A stretch of DNA of 64,000 nt from Sphaerosporella brunnea (Eukaryota > Ascomycota > Pezizomycetes > Pezizales > Pyronemataceae), in assembly GCA_008704415.1 (NCBI GenBank), contig VXIS01000114.1, forward strand, positions 1 through 64,000, in the 5' to 3' direction. Numbering within the stretch: position 1 is the first letter of the stretch; every line of letters begins with the position of its first letter. Positions 9,266 through 19,508 of this stretch are shown in pieces. The position numbers and the translations under genes are program-made. The notes under the pieces are model-generated. The model worked only from the letters and a program-made list of their open reading frames with translations. It was not told the origin of the DNA and ran no database searches.

Positions 9266-10814
9266 TTACGACTTCGGAGTCGCACCCATTCCGAGCTTCG
9301 ACAGACCATCACTGAGAGCCGCGGCAGCCGCAACAATGGCGGAGGAGCCACCGGACGTCTGCTGCTTACCCGCATAGCGGCGCTCATAAGCCGTTTTCAG
9401 CAAGTCATGGACCAGCGCGGGTTCATCGATATATTGAGCCATCTTTTTGCCGCCCTTTCTCTCGGCAGCAGGGAGCAAAACGCCAGTTTCATTCTCGATA
9501 CTGCGCTCCTCAGAATCTTTGATGAAATCGTAAAGCGCGCCGTTGGAAACGATACGCAGCGGCAACGGGTCTGGTTCGTTCCACAGGCCGTATTCGCGAA
9601 GGTTCGATTTGAGGTCACGCTGGGTTTCGTTGACGAATTCGTCGCGGGCTTGCGAATATTCCAGGTCTTCGTTTTCAAGCATCATGTTGTGGATGTGTTG
9701 GTCCGCCTTTGCGCGGACGATGAAAGCCGGGATCTTGAAGCGTTTGCAGTTTTCGAGAATGTCTGCGTCGATCTGAGTAAACCGCTACGTTCGATATGTC
9801 AGCTCAAATACGGCGAGATGGTTTTTTTTTTTTTTTTTTTTTTTTTTTTGGCGGAGGAGGAGGAGCGGAATAGGTATGTACCATATCGTACACCAAAATG
9901 ATGAAGTCAAAAATATACAGTCCCTGCTGGTTGAAATACTGCCAACCCGGGATCTTCGAAGTCCCCGCACCCGGCACATCGTACCACACGAAACGGGGGT
10001 ACGGCATTTGCTTTCTTGGATCGGGGTACCTGTGCAAAGTTTCAGTGCACTCCACAACACCCGTTTTAGCAGCCCCAGGCTGGTTTTTCTTCAACCCGCG
10101 CAGGGCGTTGATCATTGAGCTCTTGCCGGAGCCAGAAGGACCGCACACGGCAAAGTGCAGCTTGTCCTCACGGTATTCAGCCTTAGCCTTGGCCTCGGCG
10201 AGTTCTTGGATGGTAGGCCAGACGACCGGCTGGATGCCGAGGGCGAGGTTGCGGAGGGCATCGTTAGCCTTCTGCTCGAGCTGTTCCTTTTGGCGGATGG
10301 CTTCTGCAGCCCCCGCTTCCAGGTCTTTAGCCCGAGCGAGAGCTTCCTTTTCCTTCCGGAGAGCGGCCTCCTCCTTCTGTAGCGATGCTTTGGCTTTTTC
10401 TTCGGCTGCCTTCTCCTTCTTGCGCGCCTCCTCGGTTTGCTTGCGAGCAGCTTCCTCTTTCTGGTACGATGCTTTGGCCTTTTCTTCGGCTGCCTTCTCC
10501 TTCTTGCGCGCCTCCTCGGTTTGCTTGCGAGCAGCCTCCTCTTTCTGGCGCGATGCTTTGGCCTTTTCTTCGGCCGCTTTCTCCTTCTTGCGCGCCTCCT
10601 CGGCTTGCTTGCGAGCAGCCTCCTCTCTCTGGCGCGATGCTTTGGCCTTTCCTTCCGCGGCCTGCTTCGCCTTGCGCGCTTCCTCCATCGCGGCGTGCTC
10701 TTCGATTTGAGCTACCGTGCTGTTTGCGGGCTGCGGTGCTTGTTTGAAGGCGCTTATCAGGCCTCCAACGACTGCGATGGCTATGGGGACGATGACGGAG
10801 ACGGCAGCACCCAT
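9266..10814 (-). CDS. IRG-like (interferon-inducible-GTPase-like) protein with coiled-coil N-terminus
   Basis: Two exons, 10814-9882 and 9784-9266, give 483 residues. The N terminus MGAAVS fits a myristoylation-type signal and is followed by a hydrophobic helix (about residues 6-23). A long charged coiled coil follows (about 40-200), built from three near-identical ~28-residue repeats containing KKEKAAEEKAKAS. The G domain starts at 225 with the P-loop GPSGSGKSS, then DVPGAGTSKIP at 279 (G3; the D-PG-GT form is typical of IRG GTPases), RFTQID at 312 just after the intron, and RAKAD at 335-339 in the G4 position. Family knowledge: IRG/IIGP GTPases bind membranes and act in vertebrate cell-autonomous immunity; fungal roles are not established. 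Inference: a membrane-attached, oligomerising GTPase. The intron carries a 28-nt poly(A) run on the coding strand. The promoter contains a tandem duplication (11022-11185). Confidence 0.82.
9822..9849 (-). repeat. 28-nt poly(A) tract inside the IRG-like gene intron
   Basis: A pure T run on the + strand (A on the gene's coding strand) lies within intron 9785-9881, between donor GTACAT and acceptor CGTAG. Confidence 0.95.
10395..10660 (-). repeat. Coding tandem repeat (~84-bp units) in the IRG-like gene
   Basis: About three units of 84 bp with few differences encode the ~28-residue coiled-coil repeat (KEEAARKQTEEARKKEKAAEE core). The high identity between units suggests recent expansion, and copy number may vary between strains. 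Confidence 0.8.
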
Positions 10815-11021
10815 GGGATGTTCTGGGTAGAAAAGTACTTGAAGTAGGTAGTGTGAGGTGGGGGCTTATAGAAGCTACGAAGAGGTTGTGGGCTTGAAGC
10901 TTCTGGGGACTGAGAGCAGAATATATGCACTTCCCCGCACCGGCAGAGAGGAACTGATGGAAAGAATTTGCAATGAGTCACGCCATCATGTTTGCTTGTT
11001 GGCCAGCGGGATGGGATATGA

Positions 11022-11185
11022 GATTCCCCGCGTGATGTCAAACTGCGGGATTGGAGAGCTCTGCAGATATATGTGGGTAGATGCAGGTTTATCGCAAACA
11101 TTCCCCCGCGTGATATCAAACTGCAGGATTGGAGCTTTGCAGAGAGAGAGAGAGATATGCGGGCACGGTTTATAGCAAAACATTC
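11022..11185. repeat. Imperfect tandem duplication upstream of the IRG-like gene
   Basis: Two ~77-bp blocks share attcccc.gcgtgat.tcaaactgc, ggattggag, tgcag and ggtttat.gcaaa segments, starting near 11022 and 11100. They sit 200-370 bp upstream of the IRG-like start codon. A short GA microsatellite lies in the second copy. Possibly duplicated regulatory sites. Confidence 0.7.
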
Positions 11186-12571
11186 CTAGCATTCCCGTAA
11201 TCAATCAAAAAGCGGGATTGAGCTGAAAGTTGCTTTTTTTTTTTTTTGACCATGGGTCAAGTTTGTATGTTTCATGGCGGGTGTGGACACTTGCGAATAG
11301 GCCCGAGCTTCTATTGGCCGATGCACGCTGAGCGAAGTAGAATATATATACATACACAACACTCAAGGCACCCGTCTTGGCGCCTACCTGTGCGTCGAAA
11401 CCGGTCGCGCAAAGAGGATGGTCCATGCACTTTGACCGGAGCGAATGAAGGGTTCTTGCAGAATCAAGTTATTCATCACTTCCACAATTAAAGCTCGGGC
11501 ATTTAGTTTTTTGTAAACCTTTGCCTTAACGGTCGAAAAATTGCCTAATCAGGGTTTACTAGCTGGTTCGGACAAGCTCCAAGTTCGCAGGTCAATGCGA
11601 CCAGAACTGCTTCGCTCAAAGTCTGTGTGCGTGTGACAGCCCTCCCCGGCCGCTGAGCGCAAAAGCTGAGGAGGAGGAGGAGGATCAGGCAAGGCAATAG
11701 GGGGGTTTCACCACCTGAGAAGTGAAGAGAGGCGAGAATTGGTCGATCCATAGACCAAAACAGCCCCAATTCTTTCTCTCCTGGCAGAAGGAGCTCCAAT
11801 TGGCGTCTCACGTCGTTTTGGGTGGGAATTTTGCAAAGAAGTATTCCGATTGTCACAGCCCTTAGACGGTCTCACGCGGCGAGCTTTTTATGGTCCGCTT
11901 AGGAAAGGCTATCCGGATCCGTCGCTGCTGAAAGAAAAGTATCCATTCATCCTGGTGTGGACTTGCGTTGCGATAGATCCTTTACAAAACTCTCTCTAGA
12001 ATATTAAAAAGCTTGTGGCTGTGGGCTCCTTACATACCCAAGCGAACGTTGGAAGCTTTGTTCAAGAGGATGCGAATGGCGACTGTACGTTAACGTTAAC
12101 GTTTCCACGCGCCGGTAAATCCCCGCCGTGCCCCCCACTCCCACTTCCACGCCGACAAGCGCCTCCATTGCCGCCTAGGCGCGGCGGTAGTTTAGCTGTA
12201 GAAACCCGGAAGCCTCCTCCTCCTCATCATCAATGCTGCGAATTCTAGGTAGTTAATTAACTACACCGCCGCCTCAATTGCAACGTCAAGAGCGTTTCCA
12301 GACTTGTTGTATCACCTGGCGGGGAGTGGTGGTCTTAAGGGTGAGCCTCGCGCCCAACGAAGAGGGATTTGTGCTGCGCGACGGGAAAAGGGTTCGGGCA
12401 TATGTTCGCACTCGGATTTTGCCAGACAAAAAATTATGGTCCTCTGGAAGCAACTGCAAACAGTTTGCGGATGCGGCGAGAAAATAATCGATTACATACA
12501 AGAAAAACATGGTTAATATTCGCTCATGCATATTCAAAGAAAAAGAAAACAAAGAAATATCCCCTCGCCCC
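11186..12571. other. Intergenic, no gene recognised
   Basis: Only short overlapping ORFs without family features. Contains a T run (11235-11247). 3' region of the pseudo-protease gene. Confidence 0.4.
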
Positions 12572-14291
12572 CTACTTCGCCATACCGATTCCTGTTGATT
12601 TTAACATACACTCCGCATCCACCTCCACCCGTTCCCGCCCAAGCCCTGCTTCGCAAGGCTGCTTCGAATCTCCCTCCATCTCAGCGGCAGACGTCGACGC
12701 ATTCAATTTCCCATCCGGAGTCCTGCTTCCCGAAAAATCCAATGGCCACCACTTGCCCGTTCTTCTTCTTGTAAGGAGTAGTAACGCGACGATTGTGATT
12801 AACAATAACCCCACCACCACGCCCACCGTCGCAACCGCAATCCTCTGCGCCTTCGTAATTCCTCCCGGCACAGCCTTGGCCTTTCCACCGCCGCCTCCGG
12901 CGGCGACAGTGACATTTACCGGCGGCTCTGGGGCAGGGGGGGCCACCGAGACCACATCCACCGTCCCCGAATCGCGCGGCCACCGCGCCTCGGCGAGTTG
13001 CAGGTGCATCCGGTGGTAGTCTACAAACAGGTATGCTTCCTGCAAGAAGGCGCGGCCGAGGACCACGCCGGATTCAGCGGTAGCTCGCTTTATCGGGAGG
13101 TAGGCTTGCGGGGAGGTTCTGTTGGCGAGACTTTCGAGCGGGAGGAAGATGCGCAGGTCTAGCGCGGAGAAGGGGACGGTTATTGTGGCCGTGTTGTTGC
13201 TGCCGCTGGAGAGCGTGAATGTTAAGGAGGGATTGAGTTGCTGGAGATACCGGTGTTGCCAGGGACTGAGGAGGTAGAGAGAGCTGTTTGCGTTGTAGGT
13301 TATGTTGAATGCCGCTTCGAGGAGCTTGCAGGTGGACAGCGGGAGCCAGAGGTAAGGGGTCGCTGAATTTATGAAGGCTTTTACCGGCGTGCTGAGGAGG
13401 GTGGTGTTCGCGGCGTTCCGACTGGTGTGGAGGGTTATGGATGTGAGAGGCGCCGAGATCTGTTCCCCCTCTGTGGGGCTGAGCGGGAATGTTGCGTTTG
13501 TGGAGGACCGGCGGAAACTGTCGTAGCCGCCGAAACAGAGGGAGGCGGCAAACTTATTTCCTGTTATGTATATAATTGTTAGTAGGAGCAGTGTTGGCTG
13601 GATCGGGGGAGCGAACGCCAATAAGCCCCGGCTTGATATCCCCACGACAGCGACGGCACGAGCGAGTTATCAAACAAGCTCTTCAAAAAACTCGGATAGC
13701 TTCCAGTGCCGGTGAAGTCAGTGTTGTTAATGGCCAGCCCAAACAACGCATTGTAAAAGTTGTTTGCATATATCGCGGCCACGACTTGGTGGTTCAACAT
13801 CACTCCGGTCGGATTTTTTGTCAACCCCACAGTTGCAAGCCCATAATCCCCCCGTGGAGCAAGCCCATCCGGTGTCCCGTATTTCGGGTCGGAGTAGTTG
13901 AAAAGGTTGTTGGTGACATCTAGTTGGTAGGGACCCTGCGCTTCCCAGGAGGTCGAGTTCGTGATGTTGAAACTCCCTCCGCGCTCCCTGCGGCAGAGGG
14001 TACTGTTGCAGACCCGCGAGGAAACGGCCCAAATCTCGGAGCTGTCGGTGGCGGGGAGAACGCGCACGTATTCGGTGTGCGGCTCCGGATCGAGGCGGAG
14101 CACGAAGGTGGACCAGTTGCCATCGTTGCCGTCCCTGGGGTTCTTAGCAGGGTCGAAATTAGGCCGGCGGGAGACACAGATACACACCAGGTTTGGCCGG
14201 GCAGCCAAAGGAAGGCCGAAGGGTCGGCTGCTGCGCAGTGCGACAACAACACCGCAAAACTGGTCAACAGCAAAATATTGGACCGCCTCAT
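12572..14291 (-). CDS. Secreted, membrane-anchored pepsin-like protein lacking catalytic Asp (pseudo-protease)
   Basis: Three exons, 14291-14188, 14134-13617 and 13560-12572, give 536 residues; the second intron has a perfect tactaac branch site. The start at MRRSNILLLTSFAVLL gives a clean signal peptide; an in-frame ATG upstream (14351) is less likely. The A1 fold is evident from WDGNDGNWSTF, LSWGYQAGAYW and SLCFGGYD. However, the first catalytic DTG is replaced by TDSSEIWAV context and the second by FINSATPYLWLP, where Asn stands at the Asp position. The protein should therefore be inactive as an aspartyl protease. Near the C terminus a single transmembrane helix (VATVGVVVGLLLITIVALLLL) is followed by a basic RRRTGKWW stop-transfer and a ~75-residue cytosolic tail. 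Many NxS/T sites suggest glycosylation. Possibly a surface sensor or scaffold; function unknown. Confidence 0.78.
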
Positions 14292-14889
14292 ATTCTCCCG
14301 CATTTTGCTCGCAAAAACTTCAGCAGCGCGGGAAGAGGCGGTGGTGGCCATATCCTTATAATTGCCTACCTCCCCCATCCGACGCCAATATTGTGCCATG
14401 CAACAGCTCATACACTTGTCGAAGCAAAAAAAACACCATGCATCGTGGAAACTCAGCCCCTCTGTGTGACCGCATGTGCAGTTACCATTCTCACCATTCG
14501 TCTATTTACTCGCACCACCACGGGTGCACGAACCCATAAAAGCCATACCTACCAGCACTTGGCAGGTTGAGGTTGCTTTTGCGTTTGCTGCGGTCAACAT
14601 ATCTGTCATGCCAAGTGTTGAACGCATATTTATCCAAGCCACGGGACGTAAGGGCTATTCGATTCGATCTCACAGGCGAGCTTGGGATTGGACATGCGAT
14701 AACACTTTCCTGGGCGAGAGCTCTTGTCATTGCCAACCACCCAAAGCGAGCGCCAACCGCCTTTCACCAGCAAGTCATGTGACACAAGCAAGTCATGTGA
14801 CACATTTAATTATCTTCCTACCACCACACATCCTCCAGATCCAAATCAATTAAAACATAAGAGTATCCAGTGATCAAGGAACATCAAAT
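14292..14889. other. Intergenic between pseudo-protease start and tRNA-Val
   Basis: Promoter and 5' UTR side of the minus-strand protease gene. A 14-bp direct repeat (caagtcatgtgaca) lies around 14770-14803. No gene recognised. Confidence 0.5.
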
Positions 14890-14963
14890 GGCTTCATGGT
14901 GTAGTTGGTTATCACATCAGTCTAACACACTGAAGGTCCCCAGATCGAGCCTGGGTGAAGTCA
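14890..14963 (+). tRNA. tRNA-Val(AAC)
   Basis: The acceptor GGCTTCA pairs with TGAAGTC (one G-U) and is followed by A. The anticodon stem TCAGT/ACTGA encloses CTAACAC, anticodon AAC. The D arm TGTAGTTGGTTATCAC is normal. The T stem CCCAG/CTGGG encloses ATCGAGC, so position 54 is A instead of the nearly universal T. A T5 run follows downstream. An identical copy lies at 27905-27978 on the opposite strand. Confidence 0.9.
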
Positions 14964-15249
14964 TCTGATATCTCTTTTTGTGCTCGCCAACCAAACCTTT
15001 TTTTCACCCTACAAAAGTCGCACGTTTACCACGCATAACAAGGAGACCATCTGCCCATGCAAGGAGAGAAAACCCCAGACACCCATCAGTTCCTTCACTT
15101 TTCAAGTCCACAACGCTCGCATGGTATAATTCCTCGCTGCAGCCTTTCAAGCAGCAGCAGCCTATCCATCTTCTAGAGCCGCAATGCAATATCAACAGAA
15201 CGTCCAAACATCGAGGAAAAAAATGAAAAAAAAAATCTCAGCACATCAA

Positions 15250-18200
15250 CTACTTCCTTCTGGTTACAGCATGCACACTGCTTGTGGTTATTGACCACCT
15301 AGCGCGCTTACCTATGGGCACATTACTATCCGAAGAATCCTCCGGGCCGCTTCCATCTTCGTCATCATCATCGACGCCATCATCATCATACTCACTGCTC
15401 TCCTCATCCAGCTTCCCCTTGCCCTTATCCGGAGGCGCTCCCATCTTCCTCGAGCGCTCCGTGGTTCCCTTGCCGCCGCTAAACCTATTTTTGTTGGCTC
15501 CTCTCCTAGCTTGCGGTTTGGCGACGATGGTCTCGCCCTCCTTATCGCCCTCGGACTCGCTGCCGCTGCTGCTGCTCCACGGAATATACGGCGGCTCCAA
15601 CTGGACGAACTTGACCGCCTTGTTCGAGTAGCCGTAGTCAAAGTACAGTTCCTCACCCGCGCGCAGGTTCTCGGTTGCCCAAAAGCCGATGCGGTGGACG
15701 CAGTTCGCCATGACGACTTGGGCCTTGCAGTTGGCTTTGGTGGCGGAGTGATTGATGAACCTGAGTTTGTTCCCCATGCGGGTGGCATCGAGGGTCTGCG
15801 CCGTATTTAGGTCAAAGAGGAAACTCGTGCCGCGCTTGTCGTAGATCTTTCCGCGGCGTTCGGCTTCCTCCTGTGTCAGAATCTCGCCCTTGTATTCGCC
15901 GATGAACTGGTCCTTCTTCACTGGCTCGCCCATAAACAAGCCCATTCCCATCAGGTTCGAGTACGCCAATATCGTTTTCCGCGGTATCTCGCGCTGCACG
16001 TATACATTCTGACACATATCACTTGGCACCGTGCTCTCGTTGTATTGGTGACGAGTGACCGGATCCAGCAGTTCGATGGCGCCGCAGCTACCGCAAAGAT
16101 CTGGGTCGCATTCACGATTGGCTTTCCTACAAATGCATTTTTCTCCACACGTCCGGTTGCTGCGTCGACAGTTACAGCCACGCCAACGACGGGGACAGTC
16201 CGGAGGACACGCGCATGGCTTTTCACAGGTGACGTGCGCTTTAGTACAGGGGCAAAAACTGTTGCATGGTCCTTCGTGACGGCACGGTCGCACATCGGTA
16301 CGTTTATCATGGATGTGGGTTTTGTCGATGTCGGCGGGATAGTCGGGAAAGTAACCGGCGGGCGTTTTCTTGCGTTTGAGAATTTTCACCGTGTCTGAGC
16401 TGGGGCCGCGTGGGAGACCTTGCATGTACTCGGGTAACTTTACAGGCAGGAGTTTCTCGATTTTCAGCTGCTGGTAAATCTGCGTATCATCAGATTCGTT
16501 CGCTGTTTGAGCAGGGACGAATATTACCTCAGCGCATGGCTTGTTAATAATAGAGGCGCACAAACAGGCACAGCGAGGGTTATTCCTGAGCACACCCGTA
16601 GAAGAATGCAAAAGTTCTTTCTGTGCTCGACTCCAAGGACTAGGAACCACCTGAGCGAGAATACCATCCTAGCAATCGTTAGCACGGATACGATAATCGC
16701 CCAGTGGATACTCTATACGAACGATCTTGAAGCACTGCTTGGAGCACAACTCTTCCCCAAAAGGATCCTTCCGGGCTTGCTGACTGGAGTAAGTCCAATG
16801 TGGAATTTGGGTGATAGCCTTGTATTCGCTGTCCTCTTCCTCGTCGCTTTCTTCCCAAGAGCCCCCCTGCAAGGTGGACTCGGGCTTTCGCTCGACCTTG
16901 TTCCCTCCCAGGACTTCATGATTGTCAGACACACCGTTCTTATTGCCTCTTGGTGATGGAGCGATCCCTTTGGACCGAAATAAAGAAAGAAATTGGTCAG
17001 GAAAAACAAAAGGAAAATTGGAAGAATGTGGTATGCGATACAAATTCTAATTTGATAATAGGAGTCAAAGGATTTCGACGCTTACCGTGAAAAGGGCACT
17101 CATGCCTAGACCAAAGTTAGCTTGTGGGAACTTTCGGAGAGCGGTGCGCAGAAAACGAACATATAGCAAACCATGCAATTTAAAGACGCATAACTGTCCA
17201 AGCTGTACGGCCAAGGATTGCCTCCAGTGAGGAGAGCGACTTCTTTGTCGCCAGTCTGAGTGGATGTCGCATTTGCTGAAGCAGACGTCTGCTTGACAGG
17301 TGCCATACTATCTTTCACCACCGAGCTCAATTCCTTAACCACCTCCCATATAGAAATGGTAGTCATCTCCTTAAAAACGCGACATACCCTCTCTGCGTCC
17401 TTAAGCTCAGTTGGCGCCACGGAGTTTGCTCTCGCCTTGGCAGACTCGAGTTTAGGATCATTGCCATTGAAATCATTTGGCAACAATGCTTTACGGCCAG
17501 CCAAATCGGCATCTTTCTGGCTGATGTCGCCAATTAAATATTGAATAATTGCATCCAGTGATACATCAACCTCCATGAGGAAGTCTAGCATGAAGCTGTT
17601 ATAAAAGGAAGCACCTGGAAGTATCAGCATGGCTTTGGATTTGTAAGGTGGAGATACGACTTACATTCCATGATTCTTCCGTCCTCAATACTCGATTTGG
17701 TTTTGTCAATAAAGAGATCGCTGAGTTCCAAGGCATCCAGGACATCATCTTCAGCACCCTCTCCGAAGTACGGCAGATAACGCATTTCCTCTTCGTTCTC
17801 TCCCAAAATATTGTTCCGCAAAGTTGTGAAATGACGGCATTTGCGAGGCACCATTATGCCAGGAGTCGCTTTGGCGAGCACAGTTGGTATAAAGATATCT
17901 TGAAATGCCGCTGTATTTGGTTTGGTAATGTGCTTGACTCTGAACCGTATCCCATTAGCTCCTTTTGGAGCCTGATTTTCCTCAACTTGGATGCTTTTCA
18001 TTTTCTTGAAGGGGGACACCTCGTCGTAGATGATACCAGGGTGCGGGGTCCGGGATTCGATGTCATGTCTTGCGGCTGCCAAGGCGTTTTTGGCAATGTA
18101 AACGTGGTCCTTTTTCATATCCATCAAGTAGGTCCTCAGCACTTCTTTGACATGCAGGGTCTGAGCATCGTCCAGGGGACGTTCCGTGGCTATCGACTTG

Positions 18201-18908
18201 CGCCGTGATCGAGCCCGCGGCCTGGAGCGGTTTCTTGGCCTAGAAGCTCGAGATGGCCGGGCATCTGAATCGACGTCAGGCTCGCCTGGCGAATGCCGGG
18301 AGCGACGGTCACGCTCGTGCCCAGTAGCCAGCTTGTCTAAATTCTCACTGGGGTCAAACTTGTGTGTTGGTTTTGGCCTTCGAAGAGAGCGTCGCAGCGG
18401 TTGGGGTTCGTGCGGACTGGTTTCAACTGCTCCTCCGCCGAAAAATAGTTCGCTGCTAGCTCGCCGATGAGGCGGGGTTTCTGGGGCCTCGGAACGCGGG
18501 TTGCGGTATCTCGTTTGGATATCGACGTGTCGCGAGTATAGCTCCGAGAAATCGGAGGGTGTGCTAGCAGAAGAGAGCCTGCAAGCTTCAGCACCTGTGG
18601 TCCTCCTGTCGAGGTAGGACTAACTCGTCTTCCACGTCTTCTACGTTTCTATCCAAATTTGACTCTACGAGACTACCGCGTGGGTATTCTGGAGGGCTGG
18701 AGCGGTTCTCGGTGACTGCCTCCTGGACTTCGTTGTCAGCCCGAAATCCGTTCTCCACAAATTCCTCCTCTTCTCTCTCCGCCTCCAGACTCGATCCATC
18801 AAGGAAACCTTCCAGAGGCGTGTTGTTGTTGTTATTGTTGTTTGGACTGCGTATCCATAGAGTGATCGGATGATCCGGATCATGAAAAGCCTCGACAACG
18901 CGAGACAT
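15250..18908 (-). CDS. KMT6: Histone H3K27 methyltransferase (EZH2/KMT6 homologue)
   Basis: The catalytic subunit of Polycomb repressive complex 2, which methylates H3 lysine 27 and sets facultative heterochromatin. Six exons: 18908-18595, 18563-17665, 17614-17161, 17105-17086, 16967-16712 and 16639-15250, giving 1110 residues. The last large exon holds the cysteine-rich CXC domain (CRHEGPCNSFCPC through CDPDLCGSCG) and a complete SET domain with GMGLFMGEPVKKDQFIGEY, RFINHS and ELYFDYGY, then an acidic, low-complexity tail. Upstream are the SANT/MCSS-like segments; the CxxC..CxxH cluster CMVCYMHECPFHG is spread over three exons, including one of only 20 nt. The N-terminal third is basic, Arg/Ser-rich and poorly conserved. 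An in-frame ATG at 19001 would add 31 residues. It is divergent from RAD2 with a ~600-bp shared upstream region. Confidence 0.9.
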
Positions 18909-19508
18909 CGAGTTGTTTGGAGACGAAGTGGGTTTGTTGGGGGGGGGGGGGCGGGAGGGTTGTGTCAGGTTGAGATTGGGAGTAGGAGTGAGAGTACCCA
19001 AAAAAAAGTTTGAGCATTGAAGGGAGAGTTTTTCGTCTCATGGGAGGACAGCAAAGCAGACGGAAACTGGCATACCTTTGACGACGACAAGCAAGGGGTC
19101 AGTCAGGTGGAAACGCGCGCTGTGGCGGCGGGGGTGCAGGTGGGCTGCAGATGGGGGGAGGCAGCAAGAGTTTGTCTGAACGGTGTGGATGGGATGCGCC
19201 GCCAGAAGAATGCAGCACGCGTGATGTATCTAACCTACACCCAGCGGAACTTGCCGTGGCGCGTTGTGCAAAGGGTCGAGGCTCCGTCACTCGATTCGGC
19301 CATCTGTCGAAGCACGATCGCCATGACATGCTGACGCTTTCCACGTGCTTACATTCAAAAATCGAATTGATTCAGAATTCGCGCGTGGGCACGTGATCCA
19401 CCTTCTTGGCGTGTAACACGACGTCACCCCTTACGACTCATACCGGTTCGATGCTCGTTCTCCTCAATCACCCCGCACCACCACACCACCACTACCTCAA
19501 CCACCGAG
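18909..19508. promoter_or_regulatory. Divergent upstream region of KMT6 and RAD2
   Basis: A 600-bp region between two oppositely oriented starts. It contains a poly-G tract near 18938-18951, acgtg-containing sites near 19341 and 19389, and no separate gene. A shared bidirectional promoter is inferred from geometry only. Confidence 0.5.
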
